41,958 nucleotides of DNA. It comes from Saccoglossus kowalevskii. Its lineage: Eukaryota; Hemichordata; Enteropneusta; Harrimaniidae. The stretch is from assembly GCF_000003605.2 (NCBI RefSeq), contig NW_003147057.1, positions 1 through 41,958 on the forward strand. The letters run 5' to 3'. Positions 12,660 through 26,196 of this stretch are shown in pieces. Positions within the stretch are counted from its first letter, which is position 1; the number at the start of each line of letters is the position of its first letter. The notes beneath the pieces are model-generated. The model was not told where the DNA came from. It worked only from the letters and a program-made list of their open reading frames with translations, and did not search any database. A program made the position numbers and the translations under genes.

Positions 12660-12980
12660 CTATACCACAATGCTTCTGTAGGCCTATATCACAATGCTGC
12701 TGTAGGCCTATATCACAACGCTGCTGTAGAGCATATATCACAACACTTCTGTAGACCTATATCACAACGCTGCTGTAGGCCTATATCACAATGCTGCTGT
12801 AGAGCCTATATCACAACGCTTCTGTAGAGCCTATATCACAACGCTTCTGTAGAGCCTATATCACAACTCTTCTGAAGAGCCTATATTACAACGCTGCTGT
12901 AGAGCCTATATCACAACGCTCCTGTAGGGCATATATCACGACGCTGCTGTCGAGCCTATATCACAATGCTGCTGTTGTGC
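12339..12980 (+). repeat. 321-bp tandem duplication
   Basis: The last 13 units of the 769-bp repeat are duplicated once more: GAGCATATATCACAACAC begins around 12,409 and 12,730, and CCTGTAGGGCATATATCACG at 12600 and 12921, both 321 bp apart. The corresponding block also exists at about 11,570-11,890, giving three copies in 1.4 kb. Differences are very few, mainly CTATATC versus CTATACC and an ATTACAATG versus ATTACAACG change, so this is among the youngest events in the window. Confidence 0.88.
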
Positions 12981-13088
12981 CTATACCACAATGCTTCTGC
13001 AGGGCCTATATCACAACGCTGCTGTAGAGCCTATATCACAACGCTGCTGTAGGGCCTATATCACAACGCTGCTGTAGAGCCTATATCA

Positions 13089-16000
13089 CTACGCTTCTGT
13101 GGGGCCAATATCACAACGCTGCTGTAGAGCCTATATCACAACGCTGCTGTAGAGCCTATATCACGACGCTGCTGAAGAGCCTATATCACAACGCTGCTGT
13201 AGAGCCTATATCACAACGCTGCTGAAGAGCCTATATTACAACGCTTCTGTAGAGCCTATATCACAACGCTGCTGTACAGCCTATATCACAACGCTTCTGT
13301 AGAGCCTATATCACAACGCTGCTGAAGAGCCTATATTACAACGCTGCTGTAGAGCCTATATCACAAGGCTTCTGTACAGCCTATATCACAACGCTTCTGT
13401 AGAGCCTATATCACAACGCTGCTGTACAGCCTATATCACAACGCTTCTGTAGAGCCTATATCACAATGCTTCTGTAGAGCCTTTATCACAACGCTGCTGT
13501 AGAGCCTATATCAAAACGCTGCTGTATGCCTATATCACAACGCTGCTGTAGAGCCTATATCAGAACGCTTCTGTAGAGCCTATATCACAATGCTGCTGAA
13601 GACGCTATATCACAACACAGCTGAAGAGCCTATATCACAACGCTGCTGTAGAGCCTATATCACAATGCTGCTGTAGAGCCTATATCACAACGCTTCTGTA
13701 GAGCCTATATCACAACGCTGCTGTAGAGCCTATATCACAACGCTGCTGAAGAGCCTATATCACAACGCTTCTGTAGAGCCTATATCACAATGCTGCAGTA
13801 CAGCCTATATCACAACGCTTCTGTAGGGCCTATATCACAACGCTGCTGTAGAGCCAATATCACAACGCTTCTGTAGGGCCAATATCACAACGCTGCTGTA
13901 GAGCCTATATCACAACGCTGCTGTAGAGCCTATATCACAACGCTTCTGTAGAGCCTATATCACAACGCTGCTGAAGAGCCTATATCACAACGCTGCTGTA
14001 GAGCCTATATCACAACTCTGCTGTAGAGCCTATATCGCAATGCTTCTGTAGAGCCTAAATCGCAACGCTGCTGTAGAGCCTATATCACAATGCTTCTGCA
14101 CAGCCTATATCGCAACGCTGCTGTAGAGCATATATCACAACTCTGCTGTAGAGCCTATATCACAACGCTGCTGTAGAGCCTATATCACAATGCTTCTGTA
14201 GAGCCCAAATCGCAACGCTGCTGTAGAGCCTATATCACCACGCTGCTGAAGAGCCTATATCACAACGCTTCTGTAGAGCCTATATCACAATGCTTCTGTA
14301 GAGCCTATTTCACAATGCTGCTGTAGAGCCTATATCACAACGCTGCTGTAGAGCCTATTTAACAACGCTGCTGAAGAGCCTATATCACAACGCTGCTGTA
14401 GGCCTCTATCACAACGCTTCTGTAGGCCTATATCACAACGCTTCTGTAGGGCCTATATTACAACGCTGCTGTAGAGCCTATATCACAACGCTGCTGTACT
14501 GCCTATATCACAATGCTTCTGTAGGGCCTATATCACAACGCTGCTGTAGAGCCTATATCACTACGCTTCTGTGGGGCCAATATCACAACGCTGCTGTAGA
14601 GCCTATATCACAACGCTGCTGTAGAGCCTATATCACGACGCTGCTGAAGAGCCTATATCACAACGCTGCTGTAGAGCCTATATCACAACGCTGCTGAAGA
14701 GCCTATATTACAACGCTTCTGTAGAGCCTATATCACAACGCTGCTGTACAGCCTATATCACAACGCTTCTGTAGAGCCTATATCACAACGCTGCTGAAGA
14801 GCCTATATTACAACGCTGCTGTAGAGCCTATATCACAAGGCTTCTGTACAGCCTATATCACAACGCTTCTGTAGAGCCTATATCACAACGCTGCTGTACA
14901 GCCTATATCACAACGCTTCTGTAGAGCCTATATCACAATGCTTCCGTAGAGCCTTTATCACAACGCTGCTGTAGAGCCTATATCAAAACGCTGCTGTATG
15001 CCTATATCACAACGCTGCTGTAGAGCCTATATCAGAACGCTTCTGTAGAGCCTATATCACAATGCTGCTGAAGACGCTATATCACAACACAGCTGAATAG
15101 CCTATATCACAACGCTGCTGTAGAGCCTATATCACAATGCTGCTGTAGAGCCTATATCACAACGCTTCTGTAGAGCCTATATCACAACGCTGCTGTAGAG
15201 CCTATATCACAACGCTGCTGAAGAGCCTATATCACAACGCTGCTGTAGAGCCTTTATCACAACGCTGCTCTAGTGCCTATATCACAATGCTTCTGTAGAG
15301 CGTATATCACAACGCTGCTGTAGGCCTATATCACAACGCTGCTGTAGAGCCTATATCACAACGCTGCTGAAGAGCCTATATCACAACGCTTCTGTAGAGC
15401 CTATATCACAATGCTGCTGTACAGCCTATATCACAACGCTTCTGTAGGGCCTATATCACAACGCTGCTGTAGAGCCTATATCACAACGCTTCTGTAGGGC
15501 CAATATCACAACGCTGCTGTAGAGCCTATATCACAACGCTGTTGTAAAGCCTATATCACAACGCTTCTGTAGAGCCTATATCACAACGCTGCTGAAGAGC
15601 CTATATCACAACGCTGCTGTAGAGCCTATATCACAACGCTGCTGTAGAGCCTATATCGCAATGCTTCTGTAGAGCCTAAATCGCAACGCTGCTGTAGAGC
15701 CTATATCACAATGCTTCTGCACAGCCTATATCGCAACGCTGCTGTAGAGCCTATATCACAACGCTGCTGTAGAGCCTATATCACAACGCTGCTGTAGAGC
15801 CTATATCACAATGCTTCTGTAGAGCCCAAATCGCAACGCTGCTGTAGAGCCTATATCACCACGCTGCTGAAGAGCCTATATCACAACGCTTCTGTAGAGC
15901 CTATATCACAATGCTTCTGTAGAGCCTATTTCACAATGCTGCTGTAGAGCCTATATCACAACGCTGCTGTAGAGCCTATTTAACAACGCTGCTGAAGAGC

Positions 16001-17440
16001 CTATATCACAACGCTGCTGTAGGCCTCTATCACAACGCTTCTGTAGGCCTATATCACAACGCTTCTGTAGGGCCTATATTACAACGCTGCTGTAGAGCCT
16101 ATATCACAACGCTGCTGTACAGCCTATATCACAATGCTTCTGTAGGGCCTATATCACAACGCTGCTGTAGAGCCTATATCACTACGCTTCTGTGGGGCCA
16201 ATATCACAACGCTGCTGTAGAGCCTGTATCACAACGCATCTGTAGGGCCAATATCACAACGCTGCTGAAGAGCCTATATTACAACGCTTCTGTAGAGTCT
16301 ATATCACAACGCTGCTGTACATCCCATATCACAACGCTTCTGTAGAGCCTATATCACAACGCTGCTGAAGAGCCTATATTACAACGCTGCTGTAGAGCCT
16401 ATATCACAAGTCTTCTGCACAGCCTATATCACAACGCTTCTGTAGAGCCTATATCACAACGCTGCTGTACAGCCTATATCACAACGCTTCTGTAGAGCCT
16501 ATATCACAATGCTTCTGTAGAGCCTATATCACAACGCTGCTGTAGAGCCTATATCAAAACGCTTCTGTAGAGCCTATATCACAATGCTGCTGAAGACGCT
16601 ATATCACAACACAGCTGAAGAGCCTATATCACAACGCTGCTGTAGAGCCTATATCACAATGCTGCTGTAGAGCCTATATCACAACGCTTATGTAGAGCCT
16701 ATATCACAACGCTGCTGAAGAGCCTATATCACAATGCTGCTGAAGAGCCTTTATCACAACACTGCTCTAGTGCCTATATCACAATGCTTCTGTAGAGCCT
16801 ATATCACAACGCTGCTGTAGGCCTATATCACAACACTGCTGTAGAGCCTATATCACAACGCTGCTGAAGAGCCTATATCACAACGCTTCTGTAGAGCCTA
16901 TATCACAATGCTGCTGTACAGCCTATATCACAACGCTTCTGTAGGGCCTATATCACAACGCTGCTGTAGAGCCTATATCACAACGCTTCTGTAGGGCCAA
17001 TATCACAACACTGCTGTAGAGCCTATATCACAACGCTGCTGTAGAGCCTATATCACAACGCTTCTGTAGAGCCTATATCACAACGCTGCTGAAGAGCCTA
17101 TATCACAACGCTGCTGTAGAGCCTATATCACAACGCTGCTGTAAAGCCTATATCGCAATGCTTCTGTAGAGCCTAAATCGCAACGCTGCTGTAGAGCCTA
17201 TATCACAATGCTTCTGCACAGCCTATATCGCAACAATGCTGTAGAGCCTATATCACAACGCTGCTGTAGAGCCTATATCACAACGCTGCTGTAGAGCCTA
17301 TATCACAATGCTTCTGTAGAGCCCAAATCGCAACGCTGCTGTAGAGCCTTTATCACCACGCTGCTGAAGAGCCTATATCACAACGCTTCTGTAGAGCCTA
17401 TATCACAATGCTTCTGTAGAGCCTATTTCACAATGCTGCT
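13089..17440 (+). repeat. ~1.5-kb higher-order repeat, three tandem copies
   Basis: CTACGCTTCTGTGGGG occurs at 13089, 14561 and 16182, and GACGCTATATCACAACACAG at 13601, 15073 and 16595. GAGCCCAAATCGC occurs at 14211, 15822 and 17319. Copy 1 to copy 2 is 1,472 bp for the first two markers but 1,611 bp for the third, so copy 2 carries an insertion of about 140 bp, visible as a CTTTATC...GCTCTAGTGCC run near 15,250-15,310. Copy 3 lacks part of its left portion and ends in a diverged junction near 17,440. A detached partial copy of the GACGCTATATC part lies at 40,360-40,440. Confidence 0.85.
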
Positions 17441-18240
17441 GTAGGCCTATATCACAACGCTGCTGTAGAGCCTATATCACAACGCTTCTGTAGAGCCTAT
17501 ATCACAATGCTTCTGTAGGGCCTATATTACAACGCTGCTGTAGAGCCTATATCACAACGCTTCTGTTGGCCTATATCACAATGCTGCTGTAGGCCTATAT
17601 CACAATGCTGCTGTAGAGCCTATATCACAATGGTTCTGTAGGGCCTATATCACAATGCTGCTGTAGGCCTATATCACAACGCTGCTGTACAGCCTATATC
17701 ACAACGCTTTTGTAGAGCCTATATCACAATGTTGCTGTAGGCCTATATCACAACACTGCTGTAGAACCTATATCCCAATGCTTCTGTACAGCCTATATCA
17801 CAACGCTTCTGTACAGCCTATATCACAACGCTTCTGTACAGCCTATATTACAACGCTTCTGCAGAGCTTATATCACAACGCTGCTGTAGAGCCTATATCA
17901 CAATGCTGCTGTAGTCCTATATCACAATGCTGCAGTAGAGCCTATATCACAACGCTTCTGTAGAGCCTATTTCACAACGCTGCTGTACAGCCTATATCCC
18001 AACACTTCTGTAGGGCCTTTATCACAACACTGCTCTAGTGCCTATATCACAATGCTTCTGTAGAGCCTATATCACAACGCTGCTGTAGGCCTATATCACA
18101 ACACTGCTGTAGAGCCTATATCACAACGCTGCTGAAGAGCCTATATCACAACGCTTCTGTAGAGCCTATATCACAATGCTGCTGTACAGCCTATATCACA
18201 ACGCTTCTGTAGGGCCTATATCACAACGCTGCTGTAGATT
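16750..18240 (+). repeat. Repeated CTTTATC-GCTCTAGTGCC segment
   Basis: A run of about 10 units beginning with a CTTTATCACAACAC head and ACTGCTCTAGTGCC junction is seen from about 16,750 (marker at 16761) and again from about 18,015 (marker at 18029), an offset of 1,268 bp. Both continue through CTGAAGAGCC, GCTGTACAGCC and GTAGGGCC units. It marks the right-hand limit of C-type material, where B-type GTACAGCC units mix in. Confidence 0.7.
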
Positions 18241-18499
18241 CTATATCACAACGCTTCTGTAGGCCTATATCACAACGCTGCTGTAGGCCTATATCACAAC
18301 GCAGCTGTAGAGCCTATATCACAACGCATCTCTAGAGCCTATATCACAACGCTTCTGTTGAGCCTATATCACAACGCTTCTGAAGAGCCTATATTACAAC
18401 GCTGCTGTAGAGCCTATATCACAACGCTCCTGTAGGGCCTATATCACGACGCTGCTGTAGTGCCTATATCACAATGCTGCTGTAGTGACTATTTCACAA

Positions 18500-21200
18500 T
18501 GCTTCTGTAGGGCCTATATCACAACGCTGCTGTAGAGCCTATATCACTACGCTGCTGTAGTGCCTATATCACAACACTTCTGTAGGGCCAATATCACAAC
18601 GCTGCTGTAGGGCCTATATCACAACGCTTCTGCAGGGCGTATATCACAACGCTGCTGTAGAGCCTATATCACAACTCTGCTGTAGAGCCTATATCACAAC
18701 GCTGCTGTACAGCCTATATCACAATGCTTCTGTAGAGCCTATATCGCAACGCTGCTGTAAGCCTATATCACAACGCTGCTGTAGAGCCTATATTACAATG
18801 CTTCTGTACAGCCTATATCACAACGCTTCTGTACAGCCTATATCACAACGCTTCTGTAGAGCCTATATCACAACGCTGCAGTAGAGTCTATATCACAACG
18901 CTTCTGTAGAGCCTATATCACAATGCTGCTGTAGAGCCTATATCACAACGCTGCTGTACAGCCTATATCACAACGCTTCTGTAGAGCCTATACCACAACG
19001 CTGCTGTACAGCCTATATTCCAACACTTCTGTAGGGCCTATATCACAAAACTGCTGTAGAACCTATATCACAACGCTGCTGTAGAGCCTATATCACAACG
19101 CTTCTGTCGGGCCTATATCACAACGCTGCTGTTTAGCCCATATTACAACACATCTGTAGGGCCGATATCACAACGCTTCTGTAGAGCCTATATCACAACG
19201 CTGATGTCGAGCCTATATCACAATGATTCTGTAGGACCTATATCACAATGCTGCTGTAGGCCTATATCACAATGCTTCTGTAGGACCTATATCACAACGC
19301 TTCTGTGGAGCCTATATCACAATGATTCTGTAGGACCTATATCACAACGCTGCTGTAGAGCCTATATCACAATGCTGCTCTAGAGCCTATATCACAACGC
19401 TGCTGTACAGCCTATAACACAACGCTGCTGTAGAGCGTATATCACAACGTTGCTGTAGAGCCTATATCACAACGCTGCTGTTGAGCTATTATCAAAACGC
19501 TCTTTAGGCCTATATCAAAACGCTGCTGTAAAGCCTATATCACAACGCCTATGTTAAGCCTATATTAAATGCTTCTGTAGGCCTATATCAAAATGCTGCT
19601 GTAGGACCTATATCACAGCGCTTCTGTTAAGCCTTCATCGCAACGCTTCTGTAGGCCTATATCAAAAACACTTCTGTAGGCCTATATCACAACGCTGCTG
19701 TAGAGCCTATATCACAACACTGCTGTAGGCCTATATCACAACGCTGCTGTAGGGCCTATAACAATGATGCTGTAGAGCCTATATCACAATGCTTCTGTAG
19801 AGCCAATATCACAACGCTTCTGTTAAGTCTATATTACAACGCTGCTGTAGGACCTATATCACAACGCTGCTGTAGAGCCTATATCACATTGCTGCTGTAG
19901 GCTTATATCACAATGCTGCTGTAGAGCCTATATCACAATGCTGCTGTAGGGTTATTTCACAACGTTGCTGTTGAGCCTATATCACAACGCTGCTGTAGGC
20001 CTATATCACAACGCTTCTGTAGGACCTATATCACAACGCTGCTGTAGAGCCTATATATTACAACACTGCTGTAAAGCTTATATCACAATGCTTCTGTAGT
20101 CCTATATCACAACGCTGCTGTAGGCTTATTTCACAACGCTGCTGTAGGCCTATATCACAAAGCTGCTGTAGAGCCTATATCACAACGCTGCTCTAGAGCC
20201 TATATCACAACGCTGCTGTAGAGCCTATAGCACAACGCTGCTGTAGAGCGCATATCACAACGCTGCTGTGGAGCCTATATCACAACGCTGCTGTTGAGCC
20301 ATTATCAAAACGCTTCTGTAGGCCTATATCAAAACGCTGCTGTAAAGCCTATATCACAACGCCTATGTTAAGCCTATATTAAATGCTTCTGTAGGCCTAT
20401 ATCAAAACGCTGCTGTAGGACCTATATCACAGCGCTTCTGATAAGCGTTCATCACAACGCTTCTGTAGGCCTATATCAAAACACTTCTGTAGGCCTATAT
20501 CACAACGCTTCTGTAGGGCCTATATCACAACGCTGCTGTAGAGCCTATATCACAACACCGCTGTAGCCCTATATCACAACGCTGCTGTAGGGCCTAAAAC
20601 AATGCTGTTGTAGAGCCTATATCACAATGCTTCTGTAGAGACAATATCACAACGCTTCTGTTAAGTCTATATTACAACGCTGCTGTAGAGCCTATATCAC
20701 AATGCTTCTGTCAAGCCTATATCACAACGCTTCTGTAAAGCCTATATCACAACACTGCTGTAGGCCTATATCACAACGCTGCTGTAGGGCCTATAACAAT
20801 GCTGCTGTAGAGCCTATATCACAATGCTTCTGCAGAGCCAATATCACAACGCTGCTGTAGGAACTATATCACAACGCTGCTGCAGAGCGAATATCACAAA
20901 GCTGCTGTAGAGCCTATATCACAACGCCGCTGTAGGGCCTTTATCACAATGCTGCTCTAGAGCAAATATCACAATGCTACTGTAGTGCCTATATCACAAT
21001 GCTTCTGTAGAGCCTATATCACAACGCTTCTGTAGGGCCTATATCACAACGCTGCTCTAGAGCCTATATCACAACGCTGCTGTAGAGCCTATATCACAAT
21101 GCTGCTGTACAGCCTATATCACAACGCTTCTGTAGAGCCTATATCACAACGCTGCTGTAGGCCTATATCACAACGCTGCTGGAGAGCCTATATCACAATG
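18500..21200 (+). repeat. Mixed domain with A-like core
   Basis: Between two B-like edges, about 19,480-20,700 carries A-type variants: GAGC(T/C)ATTATCAAAACGC, CGCCTATGTTAAGCC, TATTAAATGC (two copies, near 19,561 and 20,377, about 816 bp apart), a GTATTTC-like head (GGTTATTTC near 19,948) and GAGCTTATATC-to-GTAGTCC pairs (GTAGTCC at 20096, matching 4734). Short units of 20-22 bp with CCTA(T/A)AACAATG are seen near 19,758, 20,592 and 20,782. It ends in the shared segment also found at 8,207-9,600. Confidence 0.65.
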
Positions 21201-21204
21201 CTTC

Positions 21205-21245
21205 TGTAGAGCCTTATATCAACAACGCATCACAACGCTTCTGTA
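21205..21245 (+). repeat. Scrambled unit junction
   Basis: Around 21,211 the regular pattern breaks to GCCTTATATCAACAACGCATC and then resumes as a normal tail. The related copies near 22,640-22,708 and 24,330-24,405 have ordinary units and one or two more of them here. The likely event is a deletion with imprecise rejoining inside two units. An assembly join is the other explanation. Confidence 0.7.
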
Positions 21246-24200
21246 GAGATTATATCACAACGCTGCTGTAGAGCCTATATCACAATACTGCTGTAGACCT
21301 ATATCACAACGCTGCAGTATAGCCTATATCACAACGCTGCTGTAGAGCCTATATCACAATGCTGCTGTAGTGCTATATTACAACGCTGCTGTAGAGCCTA
21401 TATCACAACGCTGCTGTAGAACCTATATCACAATGCTTCTGTTAAAGCTTATATCACAACGCTGCTGTAGACCCTATATCACAACGCTGCCGAAGAGCGA
21501 ATATCACAATGCTGCTGTAGAGCCTATATCACAACACTTCTGTAGAGCCCATATCACAACGCTCCTGTAAGCCTATATCACAATGCTACTGTTAAGCCTA
21601 TATCACAACGCTGCTGTAGGACATATATCACAATGCTTCTGTAGAGCCTATATCACAACGCTGCTGTAGGTCTATATCACAACGCTGCTGTACAGCCTAT
21701 ATCACAACGCTGCTGTAGGGCCTATATCACAACGCTTCTGTAGACCCTATATCACAAACCTGCTGTAGAGCCTATATCACAACGCTGCTGTAAATCCAAT
21801 ATCACAATGCTGATGTAGAGCCTATATCACAACGCTTCTGTAGAGCCTATATCACAACGCTGCTGTAGAGCCTATATCACAACGCTGCTGTACACCCTAT
21901 ATCACAACGCTTCTGTAGAGCCTATATCACAATGCTGCTGTACAGCCTATGTTCCAACACTTCTGTAGGGCCTATATCACAAAACTGCTGTAGAACCTAT
22001 ATCACGACGCTGCTGTAGAGCGTATATCACAACGCTGCTGTAGTCCTGTATCAAAACGCTGCTGTAGGCCATATATCACAATGCTGCTGTAGAGCCTATA
22101 TCACAACGCTGCTGTAGGACCTATATCACAACGCTGCTGTAGGCCTATATCACAACGCTGCTGTAGAGCCTATGTCACAACGCTTCTGAAGGTCCTATAT
22201 CACAACGCTGCTGTATAGCCTATATTACAACACATGTGTAGGGCCTATATCACAACGCTTCTGTAGAACCTATATCACAATGCTGCTTTAGGACCTATAT
22301 CACAATGCTGCTGTAGGCCTATATCACAACGCTTCTGTTAAGCCTATATCACAACGCTGCTGTAGAGCCTATACCACAACACTTCTGTTAAGCCAATATC
22401 ACAACGTTGCTGTAGAGCCTATATCACAACGCTGCCGAAGAGTGAATATCACAATGCTGCTGTAGAGCCTATATCACAACGCTTCCGTAGTGCCTATATC
22501 AAAACGCTGCTGTAGTCCTATATCACAACGCTGCTGTAGAGCCTATATCACTACGTTTCTGTAGTGCCTATATCACAACGCTGCTGTAGGCCTATATCAC
22601 AACGTTGCTGTAGAGCCTATATCACAATGCTTCTGTACAGCCTATATCACAACGCTTCTGTACAGCCTATATTACAACGCTTCTGTAGAGCCTATATCAC
22701 AACGCTTCTGTAGAGATTATATCACAACGCTGCTGTAGAGCATATATCACAATACTGCTGTAGACCTATATCACAACGCTGCAGTATAGCCTATATCACA
22801 ACGCTGCTGTAGAGCCTATATCACAATGCTGCTGTAGTGCTGTATTACAACGCTGCTGTAGAGCCTATATCACAACGCTGCTGTAGAACCTATATCACAA
22901 TGCTTCTGTTAAAGCTTATATCACAACGCTGCTGTAGACCCTATATCACAACGCTGCCGAAGAGCGAATATCACAATGCTGCTGTAGAGCCTATATAACA
23001 ACACTTCTGTAGAGCCCATATCACAACGCTCCTGTAAGCCAATATCACAATGCTACTGTTAAGCCTATATCACAACGCTGCTGTAGGACATATATCACAA
23101 TGCTTCTGTAGAGCCTATATCACAACGCTGCTGTAGGTCTATATCACAACGCTGCTGTACAGCCTATATCACAACGCTGCTGTAGGGCCTATATCACAAC
23201 GCTTCTGTAGACCCTATATCACAACCCTGCTGTAGAGCCTATATCACAACGCTGCTGTAAATCCAATATCACAATGCTGATGTAGAGCCTATATCACAAC
23301 GCTTCTGTAGAGCCTACATGTATATCACAATGCTTTTGTAGGGCCTATATCACAACGCTGCTGTACAGCCTATATCACAATGCTTCTGTAGAGTCTATAT
23401 CACAACGCTTCTGTAGAGCTTATATCAAAACGCTTCTGTAGAGCCTATATCACAATGCTTCTGTAGACCTATATCACAACGCTGCAGTAGAGCCTATATC
23501 ACAACGCTTCTGTAGAGCCTATATCACAACGCTGCTGTAGAGCCTATATCACAACGCTGCTGTACAGCCTATATCACAACGCTTCTGTAGAGCCTATATC
23601 ACAACGCTGCTGTACAGCCTATGTTCTAACACTTCTGTAGGGCCTATATCACAAAACTGCTGTAGAACCTATATCACGACGCTGCTGTAGAGCGTATATC
23701 ACAACGCTGCTGTAGTCCTGTATCAAAACGCTGCTGTAGGCCATATATCACAACGCTGCTGTAGAGTCTATATCACAACGCTGCTGTAGGACCTATATCA
23801 CAACGCTGCTGTAGGCCTATATCACAACGCTGCTGTAGAGCCTATGTCACAACGCTTCTGAAGGTCCTATATCACAACGCTGCTGTATAGCCTATATTAC
23901 AACACATGTGTAGGGCCTATATCACAACGCTTCTGTAGAACCTATATCACAATGCTGCTTTAGGACCTATATCACAATGCTGCTGTAGGCCTATATCACA
24001 ACGCTTCTGTTAAGCCTATATCACAACGCTGCTGTAGAGCCTATACCACAACACTTCTGTTAAGCCAATATCACAACGTTTCTGTTAAGCCTATATCACA
24101 ACGTTGCTGTAGAGCCTATATCACAACGCTGCCGAAGAGTGAATATCACAATGCTGCTGTAGAGCCTATATCACAACGCTTCCGTAGTGCCTATATCAAA

Positions 24201-25000
24201 ACGCTGCTGTAGTCCTATATCACAACGCTGCTGTAGTGCCTATATCACAACGTTTCTGTAGAGCCTATATCACAACGCTGCTGTAGGCCTATATCACAAC
24301 GCTGCTGTAGAGCCTATATCACAATGCTTCTGTACAGCCTATATCACAACGCTTCTGTACAGCCTATATTACAACGCTTCTGTAGAGCCTATATCACAAC
24401 GCTTCTGTAGAGATTATATCACAACGCTGCTGTACAGCCTATATCACAATACTGCTGTAGACCTATATCACAACGCTGCAGTATAGCCTATTTCACAACG
24501 CTGCTGTAGAGCCTATATCACAATGCTGCTGTAGGGCTATATTACAATGCTGCTGTAGAGCCTATATCACAACGCTGCTGTAGAACCTATATCACAATGC
24601 TTCTGTTAAAGCCTATATCACAACGCTGCTGTAGACCCTATATCACAACGCTGCTGAAGAGCGAATATCACAATGCTGCTGGAGAGCCTATATCACAACA
24701 CTTCTGTAGAGCCCATATCACAACGCGCCTGTAGGCCTATATCACAATGCTACTGTAAAGCCTATATCACAACGCTGCTGTAGGCCTATATCACAACGCT
24801 GCTGTAGTGCCTATATCAGAACGCTGCTGTAGACCTATATCAAAACGCTGCTGTAGAGCCTATATCACAACGCTTCTGTTAAGCCAATATCACAACGCTG
24901 CTGTAGGTCTATATCACAACGCTGCTGTAGAGCCTACATCACAACGCTTCTGTAGAGCCTATATCACAACGCTGCCATAGGCCTATATCACAACGCTACT
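21241..25000 (+). repeat. 1,467/1,697-bp higher-order repeat, two full copies plus a partial
   Basis: CTGTAGAGATTATATCAC starts at 21241, 22708 and 24405, giving spacings of 1,467 and 1,697 bp. GAAGAGTGAATATC lies near 22,437 and 24,134 (1,697 bp apart). ATTACAACACATGTGTAGGG lies near 22,212 and 23,895. The copies share rare changes such as GTAGTCCTGTATCAAAACG and CTGAAGGTCC. Near 22,700 the second copy restarts with units missing at the left end of the first. The third copy (from 24,405) passes into 9.4-11.2-kb-type sequence. Confidence 0.83.
23305..23335 (+). repeat. Six-base insertion in a unit head
   Basis: The unit head reads GCCTACATGTATATC, which is a normal GCCTATATC with six extra bases creating the palindrome ACATGT. 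Its paralogue near 21,842 has no such insertion. It is one of few non-unit-length insertions in the window. Confidence 0.75.
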
Positions 25001-26190
25001 GTTAAGCCTATATCACAATGCTGCTGTAGGACCTATATCACAATGCTGCTGTAGAGCCTATATCACAACGCTGCTGTAGGACTATATCACACCGCTGCTG
25101 TAGAGCCTATATCACAACGCTTCTGTTAAGCCTATATCACAACGCTGGTGTAGGTCTATGTCACTACGCTGCTGTAGTGCCTGTACCACAGCGCTGCTGT
25201 ACAGCCTATATCGCAACGGTGCTGTAGAGACTATATCACAACGCTTCTGTAGAAGCCTATATCACAACGACTTCTGTAGAGCCTATATCACAACGCTTCT
25301 GTAGAGCATATATCACAATGCTGCTATAGGACCTATATCACAATGCTGCTGTAGAGCCTATATCACAACGCTTCTGTTAAGCCAATATCACAACGTTTCT
25401 GTTAAGCCTATATCACAACGTTGCTGTAGAGCCTATATCACAACGCTGCCGAAAGGCGAATATCACAACGCTGCTGTAGAGCCTATATCACAACGCTTCT
25501 GTAGAGCCTATATCACAACGCTGCTGTAGTCCTATATCACAGCGCTGCTGTAGTGCCTATATCACAACGCTGCTGTAGGCCTATATCAAACGCTGATGTA
25601 GAGCCTATATCACAATGCTGCTGTAGTCCTATATCACAACGCTGCTGTAGGACATATATCACAATGCTGCTGTAGAGCCTATATCACAACGCTGCTGTAG
25701 GTCTATATCACAACGCTGCTGTAGAGCCTATATCACAACGCTGCTGTAGGGCCTATATCACAACGCTTCTGTACACCCTATATCACAACCCTGCTGTAGA
25801 GCCTATATCACAACGCTGCTGTAAAGACTATATCACAACGCTGATGTAGAGCCTATATCACAACGCTTCTGTAGAGTCTATATCACAATGCTTCTGTAGG
25901 GCCTATATCACAACACTGCTGTAGAGCCTATATCACAATGCTTCTGTAGGCCTATATCACAATGCTGCTGTAGAGCCTATATCACAACGCTTCTGTAGGC
26001 CTATATCATAACGCTGCTGTAGGCCTATATCACAACGCTGCTGTAGAGCCTATATCACAACGCTTCTGTAGTGTCTATGTCACAACGCTGCAGTAGAGCA
26101 TATATCACAACACTTCTGTAGACCTATATCACAATGCTTCTGTAGAGCCTATATCACAACGCTTCTGAAGAGCCTATATTACAATGCTGC
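24810..26190 (+). repeat. ~15-kb superperiod segment, copy 2
   Basis: This is the counterpart of about 9,640-11,210: CGCTGCCATAGGCC at 24970, CCGAAAGGCGAA at 25450, TGTAAAGACTATATC at 25820. It lacks a few units present in copy 1 (the offset drops from 15,169 to 15,049 bp between the first two markers) and has two added A bases near 25,247-25,270. It is followed by A-type sequence, whereas copy 1 is followed by C-type sequence. Confidence 0.75.
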
Positions 26191-26196
26191 TGTAGT

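Larger units (their letters stand above)
11200..18500 (+). repeat. C-type satellite domain 1
   Basis: Marked by CTGAAGAGCC tails, ATATTACAACG heads, GCCCAAATCGCAACG units and CTACGCTTCTGTGGGG units. CpG retention is high: of 12 units counted by eye in 13,081-13,380, eleven keep CG. That contrasts sharply with the A-type sample and suggests recent expansion or homogenisation. The domain is built of the 769-, 321- and ~1.5-kb higher-order repeats listed separately. Confidence 0.72.
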
